A stretch of 64,000 nucleotides of DNA, from contig NZ_JALKCH010000009.1 of NCBI RefSeq assembly GCF_023016805.1, positions 124,001 to 188,000 of the forward strand, written 5' to 3'. Source of the DNA: Ancylobacter crimeensis. GTDB taxonomy: Bacteria; Pseudomonadota; Alphaproteobacteria; Rhizobiales; Xanthobacteraceae. The position numbers were made by a program, and so were the translations under genes. Of this stretch, positions 1 to 8,502 are shown piece after piece. The stretch's first letter is position 1. Every line of letters starts with the position of its first letter. The notes beneath the pieces are model-generated. The model was not told the DNA's origin, did no database searches, and saw only the letters and a list, made by a program, of their open reading frames with translations.

Positions 1-273
1 ACCGTTCCTGGCGGATCGGGCGAGCGAGTATTGATCGTGCGCCCGGAGGACGTCGAACTTGTTACCGCGCCGGATCGTTCGGACATCCCGACCCCCGGCA
101 TACCGGTGACGATCGACAATGTGCGGTTTCTGGGCAGTCGCTCGCTGGTGACGGTGAGCACGGCGGATGGAAAACGTCTGAGAGTTGAGTGCAGCAAATG
201 GCGCCCGCCTAACGCTGACACCACAGCCTACCTCACCTGGCAACCTTCAGCCGTCGCATTGGCCGATCGCTGA
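1..273 (+). CDS. ABC transporter ATP-binding protein, C-terminal TOBE part (5' truncated by window)
   Basis: The reading frame is open from base 1 to the TGA at 271-273, so this is the 3' end of a gene that begins outside the window. The visible 90 residues contain VRPEDVEL, followed by a beta-rich stretch with the pattern typical of the TOBE domain at the end of importer ATPases of the MalK/PotA type (compare VCLRPENILV in the complete ATPase at 11313). No Walker motif is inside the window. TOBE domains bind small ligands or regulate the ATPase. The next gene starts 18 bases downstream in the same direction, so the importer and the biotin carboxylase may be co-transcribed. Confidence 0.7.
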   Translation, partial: TVPGGSGERVLIVRPEDVELVTAPDRSDIPTPGIPVTIDNVRFLGSRSLVTVSTADGKRLRVECSKWRPPNADTTAYLTWQPSAVALADR

Positions 274-291
274 ACGGAACGGAATTGGCTC

Positions 292-1959
292 ATGAAGAAG
301 GTTTTGATCGCCAATCGTGGCGAGATCGCCGTCCGGATCATTCGCGCCTGCCGCGACGCCGGCCTATCGCCCATCGCCATCGCCTCGGATGCCGATAGGA
401 CCGCCCTGCATGCAAGATTGGCCGATGAGGTGCACCGCCTGAAGGGCACCTCTCCGATCGAGACCTATCTGAATCAGGCCGCAATCCTCGATATCGCGCG
501 CCAGGCCGGCGCGGACGCGGTGCACCCCGGCTATGGCCTGTTGTCGGAGAACGAGAGCTTCGCTGCCGCCGTCACCGCCTCCGATCTCATCTGGATAGGC
601 CCTTCGGCCGATGCAATCGCCCGGCTTGGCGACAAGGTGGCGGCACGCGCCATTGCACGACGCGTCGGCGCTCCGCTGCTTCCTTCGCTCGATGATGGCG
701 CGCTCACCCTGGATACAGCACGCCAATTCATCGCCGCGCACGGACTACCCGTTATCGTCAAGGCGCAGAACGGCGGCGGCGGGCGCGGGATGCGGATCGT
801 TCGGCACGAAAGCGAGTTGCCTTCCCAGCTCGCCGCAGCCGAGCGCGAGGCCCAGATCGCCTTCGGGCGACCGGAATGCTTCATTGAACGTTATCTGGAG
901 AATGCCCGCCACATCGAAACCCAGTGTCTGGCCGACCGGCACGGCCATGTCCTCATCGTCTCGACCCGCGACTGCACGCTGCAGCGCCGGCAGCAGAAGA
1001 TCATCGAAGAAGCGCCTGCCCCCTTCCTGACCACCATTCACAACGAGCGACTGGCGGCGGCGTCGACAGCCATTCTGCAGGACGTCGGCTATTGCGGCGC
1101 GGCAACCTGCGAGTTCCTGCTCACGGCAGAGGGCGATATCTTCTTCCTTGAGGTGAATACCCGCATCCAGGTCGAGCATCCTGTTACCGAGGAGATCGCT
1201 GGTTTCGATCTCATCCGCGAAATGTTCCGCATAGCGATGGGCGAGCATCTACCGTCGACGGCTCCGAGGCTGCGCGGCCACGCCGTCGAGTTTCGCATCA
1301 ACGCCGAAGACCCCTATTCGGACTTCAGGCCAAGACCCGGCCGGATCTCGAGGCTTGCCCTGCCTGGGGGTCCCGGCGTGCGCTTGGATTTCGGCTATGA
1401 AGCCGGCGATACCGTGCCGCCTTATTACGACTCCCTGATCGGCAAAATCATCGTCCATGGCCGCGATCGAATTGAAGCGCTGACGCGAGCGCGACGCGCG
1501 CTCGGCGAATTCCAGATCGAAGGCGTTGCAACGCTGGCGCCATTGCACCGGGCGATCCTGTCCCAAAAAGAGTTTGCGTCGGGCGACGCCGCAGGTTTTG
1601 CCGTCCATACACGATGGATCGATGAGCACATCGACGCGCTCAGCGATGCCGCCGCTGCGATGGATCGCAGCCGAGGCCGGATCGCCACCCTTCCCGGCAC
1701 ATCCGACGCGGAGATGAGCAGCGCATTTGATGATCCGCCAGCCTATCGTATCGGTATCAAGGCCCCGCTTGCCGGCACCGTTCTGGAACTCTGCGTGTGC
1801 GAGGGCCAGAACATCGCGCCGGGCGACCTCGTCGCTGTCATGGAATCGATGAAGATGGAGCAGTCCATCCTCGCCGAAACGGCGGGGGTCGTTGCCCGGA
1901 TCAATGTGGCGCCGGGCGCATTCATCGACGCCGATGCCGATTTGGTCGGGCTCGACTGA
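292..1959 (+). CDS. Fused biotin carboxylase / biotin carboxyl carrier protein (acyl-CoA carboxylase alpha-type subunit)
   Basis: This 555-residue cytoplasmic protein would carboxylate its own biotin with ATP and bicarbonate. It opens with KKVLIANRGEIAVRIIRACR, the usual biotin carboxylase start, and has the ATP-grasp glycine loop KAQNGGGGRGMRIV, the EVNTRIQVEHPVTE active-site segment and a biotin carboxylase C-terminal domain. The last ~75 residues form a biotinyl domain with AVMESMKMEQ, where K521 is the expected biotin site. The arrangement is that of alpha subunits of acetyl-, propionyl- or methylcrotonyl-CoA carboxylases but it is shorter (555 versus about 660 residues), lacking most of the linking BT domain. 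No carboxyltransferase gene is in view nearby, so its acceptor is unknown. It could equally serve a lactam or amide hydrolase. Confidence 0.88.
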   Translation: MKKVLIANRGEIAVRIIRACRDAGLSPIAIASDADRTALHARLADEVHRLKGTSPIETYLNQAAILDIARQAGADAVHPGYGLLSENESFAAAVTASDLIWIGPSADAIARLGDKVAARAIARRVGAPLLPSLDDGALTLDTARQFIAAHGLPVIVKAQNGGGGRGMRIVRHESELPSQLAAAEREAQIAFGRPECFIERYLENARHIETQCLADRHGHVLIVSTRDCTLQRRQQKIIEEAPAPFLTTIHNERLAAASTAILQDVGYCGAATCEFLLTAEGDIFFLEVNTRIQVEHPVTEEIAGFDLIREMFRIAMGEHLPSTAPRLRGHAVEFRINAEDPYSDFRPRPGRISRLALPGGPGVRLDFGYEAGDTVPPYYDSLIGKIIVHGRDRIEALTRARRALGEFQIEGVATLAPLHRAILSQKEFASGDAAGFAVHTRWIDEHIDALSDAAAAMDRSRGRIATLPGTSDAEMSSAFDDPPAYRIGIKAPLAGTVLELCVCEGQNIAPGDLVAVMESMKMEQSILAETAGVVARINVAPGAFIDADADLVGLD

Positions 1960-1960
1960 C

Positions 1961-2475
1961 ATGCCGTGCGCGACGTTCGAAGGTCTTTGTGAAGACGACC
2001 GGCCGCAGGAGACGGCGCTGCTCACGCTCGAGGGCCAAGTCGATGCGTCATGGATCGACTACAATGGGCACATGACCGAATGGCAATATTACAAGATTTT
2101 TCTGACGCCGGAGAACGTTTTCTTCGATTTTTTGGGTTCACCGAAGAATATCGCCTTGGCGGGTTCAGCTTTTTCTCGGTCGAAGGACATCTTCGTAATC
2201 TGCGAGAATGTGAGGTCGGCACGCATTTCCGGGTGTACACCGACATGATCAGTCACGACGCCATTCGGTTGCACATCTATCAATATATGGTCAACGCGAC
2301 GACAGCAGCATGTCTGGCGACGGGCGAGCACATGATGCTGCACGTCGACACCGTGCAGCGGCGGGCCTGTCCGATGGGCCCGCAGATGCAGGCAGCCGCC
2401 GAGGCTGCGATGACCAGCTGGGCGCCCCGCCTGAAGCCGTTGGGCTTGAGCGGCAGCATCAAGCCGGCCTCCTAG
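1961..2475 (+). pseudogene. Hotdog-fold thioesterase (betainyl-CoA thioesterase-like), broken by a -1 frameshift
   Basis: An ATG one base after the biotin carboxylase stop opens a frame encoding VDASWIDYNGHMTEWQYYKIF, the start of a hotdog thioesterase (DYNGHM is the diagnostic segment). That frame then runs into unrelated sequence and stops near 2246. The continuation, SDAGERFLRFFGFTEEYRLG through GEHMMLHVDT, lies in the frame that is open from 2050 to 2475. The two halves join at the T5 run at 2097-2101: six T residues would restore one continuous ~170-residue protein. The closest relatives I recall are betainyl-CoA thioesterases of carnitine breakdown. The frameshift may be genuine inactivation or a homopolymer sequencing error; slippage rescue is possible but less likely. 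Confidence 0.75.
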
Positions 2476-3060
2476 AGCCCCTTTCCATCAGGCATGGACG
2501 GCCCGGTCAGCGGGAAAATGCTCCAGATTCAAGCGACTGGAGCGGCATCCGGAAACGGCCAACGGTGTGGTTCAGACAAGCTATCGAGAGCTCGGAACCG
2601 AAGGGTCAATGCGCTGCCGTGGAGAAGCGGTGCTGCCCTCGGTTGGCAACAGTGACATTCAACGGCGCCGCGAGGCCGTTCGGAAAGCAGCCGCAACTCG
2701 CTGGCAGGTCGCAGGGAGCGTCGCATGGCGCAAGGCCCTGCCGATCGAGTATGAACGCGATGGAGCCCTGCCCGGTCCTCGCCGCGCTGGTGACCTTCTA
2801 CGCGGCCGGCCTGCGCTCCCTTCGCCCTGTGGAGCCGCCACAACATCCTAATGCACGGCATGCCTTACCGAGGCAGGGGACCAGCAGAGTCCCCGCTCCG
2901 CGCTGGTGATGGACGGGTTCGGCCCGGATGACCCCGTGAAGATCTTCCGGAAGAACTGCTGCGGATACTGGCCCGCGGCTGGCACGAAACGTGAAGGCAG
3001 ACGCCGCGCCGTGACTGAATCGATACTTTCGACCTCTCGCTAAAGAACCTGGCCAGAAAC
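2476..3060. other. 585-bp stretch without a confident gene; possible decayed coding sequence
   Basis: No ORF here has a recognisable start, ribosome binding site and family motif. On the + strand, one frame gives VMDGFGPDDPVKIFRKN at about 2907-2957, and a shift of one base continues as LRILARGWHET before a stop. This resembles the C-terminal tail of a metabolic enzyme such as an amidohydrolase, but I cannot name the family. Together with the broken thioesterase just upstream, it suggests gene decay in this corner of the window. No promoter or terminator stands out. Confidence 0.3.
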
Positions 3061-4473
3061 ATGCACCGTCATGCCACCCGAATGGACGCGATTGAAATCG
3101 GCCAACAGATCGCGCAGGGCAAACTGACCAGTCGCGAAGCCGTCGCGCAAAGCCTTGCCCGGATCGATCGTCTCGACGGTCAGCTGCATGCCTTTGTCCT
3201 GCGCCTCGACGAGCGGGCGATGGCGATGGCGGCCGAACGCGACGCCGAACGGGAAGCCGGTCGTCTGCGCGGCCCGCTGCATGGCGTTCCTGTAGCGGTC
3301 AAGGATCTGTTCGACATTCAGGGTTACCGCACCGGCGCGGGCTCCTTGAGCTATTCCGGCCATCGTGCGGAAACCTCTGCCACGGCTGTCCGGCTGCTGG
3401 AGGACGCTGGAGCGGTGATTGTCGGCAAAACACACACCGTGGAGTTCGCCTATGGCGGCTGGGGCACCAATTCCGTGCTCGGAACGCCCTGGAACCCTTA
3501 TGATCTCGACATCCATCGCGCGCCCGGCGGTTCGAGCAGCGGCTCGGCCGTGGCCGTGGCGAGCGGCATGGTGCCGCTTGCGCTGGTTACGGATACAGGA
3601 GGTTCGGTTCGCATTCCCGCGGCCTTTTGCGGATTGTTCGGTCACAAGTCGACGCCCGGGCTGATCGGGCGTGGCGGCACACGCTATTTGTCGCCTTCGC
3701 ATGACACCGTCGGCACGCTGGCACGCAGCGTTCGAGACCTGCGCGCGGTCGCCGAGGCGCTGGCCGGGCCCGACGCGAGCGATCCGCTGAGTTCCCCGCA
3801 CGCCTGCGACCCGTTCAGCAGCCGTGCCGAGGAGGGCCTCACTTCGGTACGTCTTGCTACGCTGGACGATCCCGCCTTTGCAGATCTTGATGACGAGGTG
3901 CGCCAGCACTTCGCCGAAATGCTGGAACGACTGGGCAGCCGGTTCGGTCCTGTCGAGCGCATCGCCCCACCCGCTCCCCTCACGCTCATGTGCCTGAAGG
4001 CAGGCCGGCTGATGTCGGCGGAAAGCTATGCGAATTTGAGCGCGATCACCGAGGATTCCACCACCAGCGTCGCGCCGGAGATTCGCGGGCGGATCAACGC
4101 CGGGCGCGACATCTCCGCCGACGAGATCGCGGAACTGCGTTGGTTCAAGCGGGAATGGCAGGCGGCCTTTCTCGATGCCTTCGCGCCGTTCGACCTGCTG
4201 GTGATGCCGGGCATGCCGATTCTACCTCCACCGATCGCGGACATCGACCAGGCAAGTCTGGTGCTCGGCCACTTCGGCCGCTACGTCAACATGCTCGATT
4301 TGTGTGCTGCGTCGGTTCCGATCGCTCTGTCGCGGCGAGGATTGCCGATCGGGCTTCAGCTCATCGGGCGCCCGTTCGCCGATGCACGGGCTCTTTCCTT
4401 CGCCCGGACGCTGGAAGGCGCCGGGCTTGCCGCTTTTCGCGCCCCCGATCTCCACGGCCTCACGCCGTCATGA
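3061..4473 (+). CDS. Amidase signature family hydrolase
   Basis: This is a 470-residue serine amidase related to GatA. The Ser-cisSer-Lys triad is visible: K81 in VAVKDLFD, the cis-serine at about S158 in PGGSSSGSAVA, and the nucleophile S182 in TDTGGSVRIPA. The length matches the family. ATG 3061 opens the frame; ATG 3082 (MDAIEIGQQI) is an alternative start closer to typical N termini. The enzyme would release ammonia or an amine from an amide. It is not part of a GatCAB set, since gatB and gatC are absent. Its neighbours (aminotransferases, flavin monooxygenase, amine-type importer) suggest a role in catabolism of a nitrogenous compound; the substrate is unknown. Confidence 0.88.
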   Translation: MHRHATRMDAIEIGQQIAQGKLTSREAVAQSLARIDRLDGQLHAFVLRLDERAMAMAAERDAEREAGRLRGPLHGVPVAVKDLFDIQGYRTGAGSLSYSGHRAETSATAVRLLEDAGAVIVGKTHTVEFAYGGWGTNSVLGTPWNPYDLDIHRAPGGSSSGSAVAVASGMVPLALVTDTGGSVRIPAAFCGLFGHKSTPGLIGRGGTRYLSPSHDTVGTLARSVRDLRAVAEALAGPDASDPLSSPHACDPFSSRAEEGLTSVRLATLDDPAFADLDDEVRQHFAEMLERLGSRFGPVERIAPPAPLTLMCLKAGRLMSAESYANLSAITEDSTTSVAPEIRGRINAGRDISADEIAELRWFKREWQAAFLDAFAPFDLLVMPGMPILPPPIADIDQASLVLGHFGRYVNMLDLCAASVPIALSRRGLPIGLQLIGRPFADARALSFARTLEGAGLAAFRAPDLHGLTPS

Positions 4474-4532
4474 ATCGCCAGCGGGTTGCGGTGATCAGCG
4501 CCGACACCCGCATGGGAGCATGAGGCGACTTC

Positions 4533-4552
4533 CTCTCGGCTCAGGCCGAGAG
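4533..4552. terminator. Hairpin between convergent genes
   Basis: CTCTCGGC-TCAG-GCCGAGAG is a perfect 8-bp stem between the amidase and the convergent aminotransferase; the latter's stop codon lies in the loop. There is no clear T run, so its strength as a terminator is uncertain. Confidence 0.4.
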
Positions 4553-5836
4553 CAGCGCTGCCCGTTCCAGCCGGCCGCGAACCGGCGGGTGTTCAAGTGG
4601 GAGCTGCGTACGATCCTGCGCCTTGAGCAGATCGAAGGCCTCGTCAGTGGCCTGCAGGACCTGCGCAATATCGGCCTCGCTCAACGCGGCATTCATGAAC
4701 ATATTGTGGTAGGGGTGGAGGTAGACGCCCCGCCTCACCGCCGCCGCCGTCCAGAAATAGCCGAGCCGCATCTCCGGGTCATCCGCGAAGAAGATCTGCG
4801 GCATGGTCACAGGCCCCGTCTGGCGCAGGCCGAAGCCGTGCGCCACGGCTTGTGCCGCCAGCCCTTCGCGCAGCAGCTGCCCCATGCGCTCCAAACGCTC
4901 GAGATAGTCGCTCTCGCGGATGATCTTCAACGTGGCAACCGCCGCCGCCATGGGCACAGCGGAAAACCAGAACGAGCCGGTGACGAAAATGCTGGAGGCT
5001 GCGTTCCGCATATTTTCCGCCCCGACCAGCGCCGAAATCGGCTGGCCATTTCCGATGACCTTGCCGATCGAGGTCAGGTCCGGCCGAACCCCGAACGCCG
5101 CCCACGCACCGTCCCGGGAAAGGCGGAAAGCCGCGCGTACCTCGTCCAGCACCAGAACGGCGCCCTCGATGTCGCACAGGCGGCGTGCTTCCCGGGCGAA
5201 GGTCGGATCCGGCTCGGACTGGTCGCGGAAGGTTTCGTGGCGGAAGGGCGTGGCGAACACCGCGGCGATGTCACCGGCATGCGCCTTGACGGCGTCCGCA
5301 AGGCTTTGCGGATCCTGGTCGCGGTAATAGACGATATGGCCGCGATCCTCCGACAATATGCCGGCGGGGCCCGGCGTACACCACGGTGCCGCGCCGTGAT
5401 AGACTCCCCTGCCGACAAGGATCTTGCGCTTGCCGGTATGAGCGCGCGCCACCACCGTCGCCATCGAGGTGGCATCCGTCCCGTTCTTGCAGAACATCGC
5501 CCACTCGGCGTGGCTGAGCATCCCGACCAACTGCTCCGCCAGCGTGACCATCACATCGGACGGACCGGTCAGCGTGTCGCCGCGCTCCATCTGCGCCTGG
5601 ACCGCCGCCTCGACCTCCGGATCGCGATAGCCAAGCAGATTCGGCCCATAGGCGCACATGAAGTCGATATATTCATTGCCATCGACATCCCAGAGGCGAC
5701 TGCCCTCAGCCCGTTGGAAGAACTGCGGAAAATCCGATGGCAACAGGGCGGTCGACTCATGCCCGTACATGCCGCCGGGAATGACCCGGGCGGCGCGCTC
5801 CTTCAGTTCGCTGTTGCGCAGATTGGTCCAGCTCAT
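4541..5836 (-). CDS. Class III aminotransferase, glutamate-1-semialdehyde 2,1-aminomutase-like
   Basis: This is a 431-residue PLP enzyme of fold type I. WDVDGNEYIDFMCAYGPNLLG, FCKNGTDATSMA (phosphate/PLP region), VLVLDEVRAAFRL (PLP-N1 aspartate, about D231) and SIGKVIGNGQPISAL (Schiff-base lysine, about K259) are all present. The start was set at MSWTNLRNSE; the longer upstream extension lacks family similarity. HemL itself makes 5-aminolevulinate, but catabolic members of this subgroup are common in amine islands. This gene is divergent from the TetR gene, which supports a catabolic, regulated role rather than heme synthesis. Amino donor and acceptor cannot be read from sequence. Confidence 0.82.
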   Translation of the reverse strand: MSWTNLRNSELKERAARVIPGGMYGHESTALLPSDFPQFFQRAEGSRLWDVDGNEYIDFMCAYGPNLLGYRDPEVEAAVQAQMERGDTLTGPSDVMVTLAEQLVGMLSHAEWAMFCKNGTDATSMATVVARAHTGKRKILVGRGVYHGAAPWCTPGPAGILSEDRGHIVYYRDQDPQSLADAVKAHAGDIAAVFATPFRHETFRDQSEPDPTFAREARRLCDIEGAVLVLDEVRAAFRLSRDGAWAAFGVRPDLTSIGKVIGNGQPISALVGAENMRNAASSIFVTGSFWFSAVPMAAAVATLKIIRESDYLERLERMGQLLREGLAAQAVAHGFGLRQTGPVTMPQIFFADDPEMRLGYFWTAAAVRRGVYLHPYHNMFMNAALSEADIAQVLQATDEAFDLLKAQDRTQLPLEHPPVRGRLERAALLSA

Positions 5837-5946
5837 CGACGAACACCTCGGGATGCGATCAACGGAGACGGCCGCGCCGACAAGGATGGCGGCGGGCGCA
5901 GCATTTTCGGCGGCATGACCCAGAATGCGCACTCACGATAATGATA

Positions 5947-5964
5947 GATTTATCGATTATCAAT
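5947..5964. promoter_or_regulatory. Candidate operator, copy 1 (aminotransferase/TetR intergenic)
   Basis: GATTTATCGATTATCAAT lies in the 214-bp gap between the divergent aminotransferase and tetR genes. Its reverse complement matches 16 of 18 bases of the sequence at 6941-6958 upstream of the flavin monooxygenase. The core is an imperfect palindrome around TCGA, and GATAAT at 5937-5942 with ATTATC at 5956-5961 makes a wider inverted pair. It is a plausible site for the adjacent TetR protein. Confidence 0.55.
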
Positions 5965-6050
5965 CGCCTATGCGAGCAGTGCCAACGCAATTGCACACGC
6001 CCCTCGCGGCACGCTAGCCTCTCTCCGACTACCGCAAGAAAAGGGTCTGC

Positions 6051-6731
6051 ATGAGCGAGCGCCCATCCATATCCCGCCAGGCCTCCGAGGAAGAGACAAC
6101 TCACACGGACAGCCCCGCAAAGGCGCCCGTGCGCCGGCGTCGCGGGCAGATCCGTCTCCGCGCCCTGATCGACGCAACGGATTCGCTACTCGAGGAACAC
6201 GATGTCAGCGAGGTGGGACTCTACCAGATCGCCGAGCGGGCCAATGTGCCGCCCGCTTCGATCTACCATTTCTTTCCCAACAAGGAGGCGGCGCTGGTAG
6301 CGCTGGCCGAAGACTATCTCGAGCGCCTCGTCGAGCGTTCGCGCGAAGCTCCGCCCTTCGCCCCGGCACGCTGGCAGGACCTGATCGCCTGGCGGATACG
6401 CACGCTGGCGGACTTCTACAACGCCCACCTGCCTCTGATGCGACTGTTTCTCGGCGCCAGCATCAGCGCCGAAGTGCGGGAACGCGACATGGCCGGAACG
6501 CTGGCGGCCTCGCAGACACGCGCCGAGCTGTTCGACCGGTACTTCCTGATGCCGCCGGTGCGCGACTGGGTCGGAAAACTCGCAACGTCAGTGGCGATCG
6601 CGGACGGTATCTGGGCATTGTCCTATAGCCAGAACCGCCGCATCGACGATGCAGCCGTCCACGAAGCCGTTCTTGCCGTGACAGCCTATCTGCGCTGCTA
6701 CCTGCCGGAATGGATCGAAACTCGGCGATGA
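6051..6731 (+). CDS. TetR family transcriptional regulator
   Basis: This is a 226-residue regulator. After a ~30-residue basic leader, the DNA-binding part reads LIDATDSLLEEHDVSEVGLYQIAERANVPPASIYHFFPNKEAALVAL, a clear TetR helix-turn-helix ending in the family's YxxFxxKxxL pattern (residues ~45-85). The rest is an all-helical ligand/dimer domain with no recognisable effector pocket. It is divergently transcribed from the aminotransferase, and a conserved palindromic element occurs both in its own upstream gap and before the monooxygenase gene at 7073. I infer it represses both until a pathway compound binds. Confidence 0.88.
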   Translation: MSERPSISRQASEEETTHTDSPAKAPVRRRRGQIRLRALIDATDSLLEEHDVSEVGLYQIAERANVPPASIYHFFPNKEAALVALAEDYLERLVERSREAPPFAPARWQDLIAWRIRTLADFYNAHLPLMRLFLGASISAEVRERDMAGTLAASQTRAELFDRYFLMPPVRDWVGKLATSVAIADGIWALSYSQNRRIDDAAVHEAVLAVTAYLRCYLPEWIETRR

Positions 6732-7072
6732 TCCTTCGTTGAGGCCTGGCGAGACCCCCGCACCTTTCGCCACCTCCACTTCACGACATCCGCGTCGCTT
6801 GCCTCAGCCTGACGACAACCGAACATGGCCGCTTCCGAAACTCAAGCGGCCGAATTGCTAAGCAGCCGGCACAGGAATGCTCAAATTATAGGCGTCGATG
6901 TTTAAATATGCATTCTTATGCGCGGTGCAACAATTTTGGGATTGATAATCGATTTATCCAGCACTAACGTCCACGCCATAGAGACGTTTGCATGCTCCAT
7001 CCTGCGGCGGACAGGGCCTGATCGGACCTGTTCGTTGATGGACGGGTGTGCCCAGTATCGAGGTGATCGACG
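6732..7072. other. 341-bp intergenic region holding the monooxygenase promoter
   Basis: No gene is supported. The stretch becomes AT-richer from about 6880 (AAATTATAGG, TTTAAATATGCAT) and contains the candidate operator at 6941-6958. GAGGTGATC at 7060-7068 is the Shine-Dalgarno sequence for the GTG start at 7073. Confidence 0.5.
6941..6958. promoter_or_regulatory. Candidate operator, copy 2 (upstream of flavin monooxygenase)
   Basis: ATTGATAATCGATTTATC is nearly identical (16/18) to the reverse complement of 5947-5964. It sits 115 bases before the monooxygenase start in AT-rich DNA. Two near-identical palindromic elements either side of the tetR gene suggest one local regulon. Confidence 0.55.
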
Positions 7073-8386
7073 GTGCCGAGGCAGATGCATTTCATCGGGT
7101 TCTGCATTGCCGGGCCCAATTGGCACCACAATGGCAGCTGGCGCCACGACGAGAGCGACGCCATCGACGCGCTCGATCCGCGTCGCTACGAAAACATCGC
7201 CCGCATTCTCGAAGAGGGGAAGGTTGACGGCCTGTTCTTCGTCGACGTGCTGACGCTGTTCGACAGCTTCGGCGGAAACTTCGCCGCTAATCTGCGCCAG
7301 CCGGGACAGATGTTCCTGCTGGAGCCTCTCCAGTTGCTGGCCTCCATGGCGCGCGTCACCCGGCACCTCGGCCTCGCCGCCACCATGTCGACGGCCTTCT
7401 ACCACCCGTTCCACATCGCCCGTGCCTTCGCGACTCTGGACCATGTCAGCGGCGGTCGGGCGGCGTGGAATGTCGTGACCTCCGCCAATGATCGCGAGGC
7501 ACAGAATTTCGGGATGGACCGGCTGATGGAGCGCGGCCTGCGCTACGATCACGCCGAGGAGGTGATCGAGGCCTGTCAGGCGCTGTGGCGCAGCTGGGAC
7601 GAGGACGCGCTGATCCTCGACCGGAAGAATGGCATCTGGGCCGACCCCGACAAGGTCCGCTACGTGAATTTCGAGGGCAAGTGGGTCAAGAGCCGCGGCC
7701 CGCTGCAGACGCCCCGCTCCCCGCAGACCAGCCCGGTGCTGATGCAGGCGGGCTCCTCCGAACGGGGCCGCGCCTTCGCCGGCCGCTGGGCCGAGGTGCT
7801 CTTCACTCTGCAGCATGACAAGGCGGAAATGCAGACCTTCTACCAGGACATCAAGTCCCGGATGGACCAGCATGACCGTCCGCCCAACCACTGCGCTGTG
7901 CTTCCCGCGGTCGACATCATCGTCGGCGAAACGGAGAGCATCGCAAAGGAAAAGGCCGAGTATCTCAACTCCCTGGTCAGCCCGGAACTCGGCGTCGCCG
8001 AGATTTCCAACGCCATGGGCATCGACCTCTCCGGCTATCCGCTCGACAAGCCGCTGGTGGACATGGACATCAACCAGGGTTCGCGCGGTGTGTTCGACAA
8101 CATCCTGCGCGGCAGCCAGAAGAAGAACCTGACCCTGCGCGATGCCGGCCGCGAATTCGGTATCAGTGAGCTGACGCCCCAGCTCATCGGCACGCCGGAA
8201 ATGATCGCCGATCGGATGCAGGACCTGTTCGAATCCGAGGCCTGCGACGGCTTCGTGATCGTGCCCTCGCTGACCCCGAGCGGCTACACCTCCTTCGTCA
8301 AATCGGTGGTGCCGGAGCTGCAGCGCCGCGGCATCTACCGCAAGGACTATACCGGCCGCACCTTCCGCGAAAACCTGCGCGGGTGA
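7073..8386 (+). CDS. NtaA/SnaA/DszA-type LLM flavin-dependent monooxygenase
   Basis: This is a 437-residue monooxygenase of the bacterial luciferase superfamily that needs reduced FMN from a separate reductase. The family is recognised from the NWHHNGSWRHD opening, LLEPLQLLASMARVTRHLGL, the STAFYHPFHIARAFATLDHV segment and RAAWNVVTSANDREAQNFG (residues ~100-150), and VLMQAGSSERGRAFAG near 230. Characterised members oxidise nitrilotriacetate, EDTA, pristinamycin and dibenzothiophene sulfone. The start is GTG 7073, chosen because GAGGTGATC precedes it at good spacing. No reductase gene is adjacent; the flavin reductase domain at 27779-29611 is a distant candidate. A polyamine-type importer gene set follows directly, so an imported amine or aminocarboxylate is the likely substrate. 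Confidence 0.88.
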   Translation: MPRQMHFIGFCIAGPNWHHNGSWRHDESDAIDALDPRRYENIARILEEGKVDGLFFVDVLTLFDSFGGNFAANLRQPGQMFLLEPLQLLASMARVTRHLGLAATMSTAFYHPFHIARAFATLDHVSGGRAAWNVVTSANDREAQNFGMDRLMERGLRYDHAEEVIEACQALWRSWDEDALILDRKNGIWADPDKVRYVNFEGKWVKSRGPLQTPRSPQTSPVLMQAGSSERGRAFAGRWAEVLFTLQHDKAEMQTFYQDIKSRMDQHDRPPNHCAVLPAVDIIVGETESIAKEKAEYLNSLVSPELGVAEISNAMGIDLSGYPLDKPLVDMDINQGSRGVFDNILRGSQKKNLTLRDAGREFGISELTPQLIGTPEMIADRMQDLFESEACDGFVIVPSLTPSGYTSFVKSVVPELQRRGIYRKDYTGRTFRENLRG

Positions 8387-8502
8387 TCCCGCCGGCCGGC
8401 GTGGAACGGCCTATTGCGCAGTGCCTCCCTTGCCGAGGCGGCCCGGCGCCGAACCGAGCCGCGTGCCGTCTCCCTCCCCCGATCGAGCGCAGGACGCACA
8501 TC

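Noticed and set aside
2310-2909. Long + strand frame running across the thioesterase end and the gap
   Set aside because: It begins inside the thioesterase coding frame, has no ribosome binding site and no family motif; it is a GC-rich chance frame.
4541-5836. HemL for tetrapyrrole synthesis
   Set aside because: Motifs fit the subgroup, but divergence from a TetR gene with a shared operator and the amine-catabolic neighbours argue against a housekeeping heme role.
4304-5941. 545-codon + strand frame opposite the class III aminotransferase
   Set aside because: It is antisense to a gene with complete PLP motifs, and its composition (many R, H, G and Q residues) is typical of a shadow frame.
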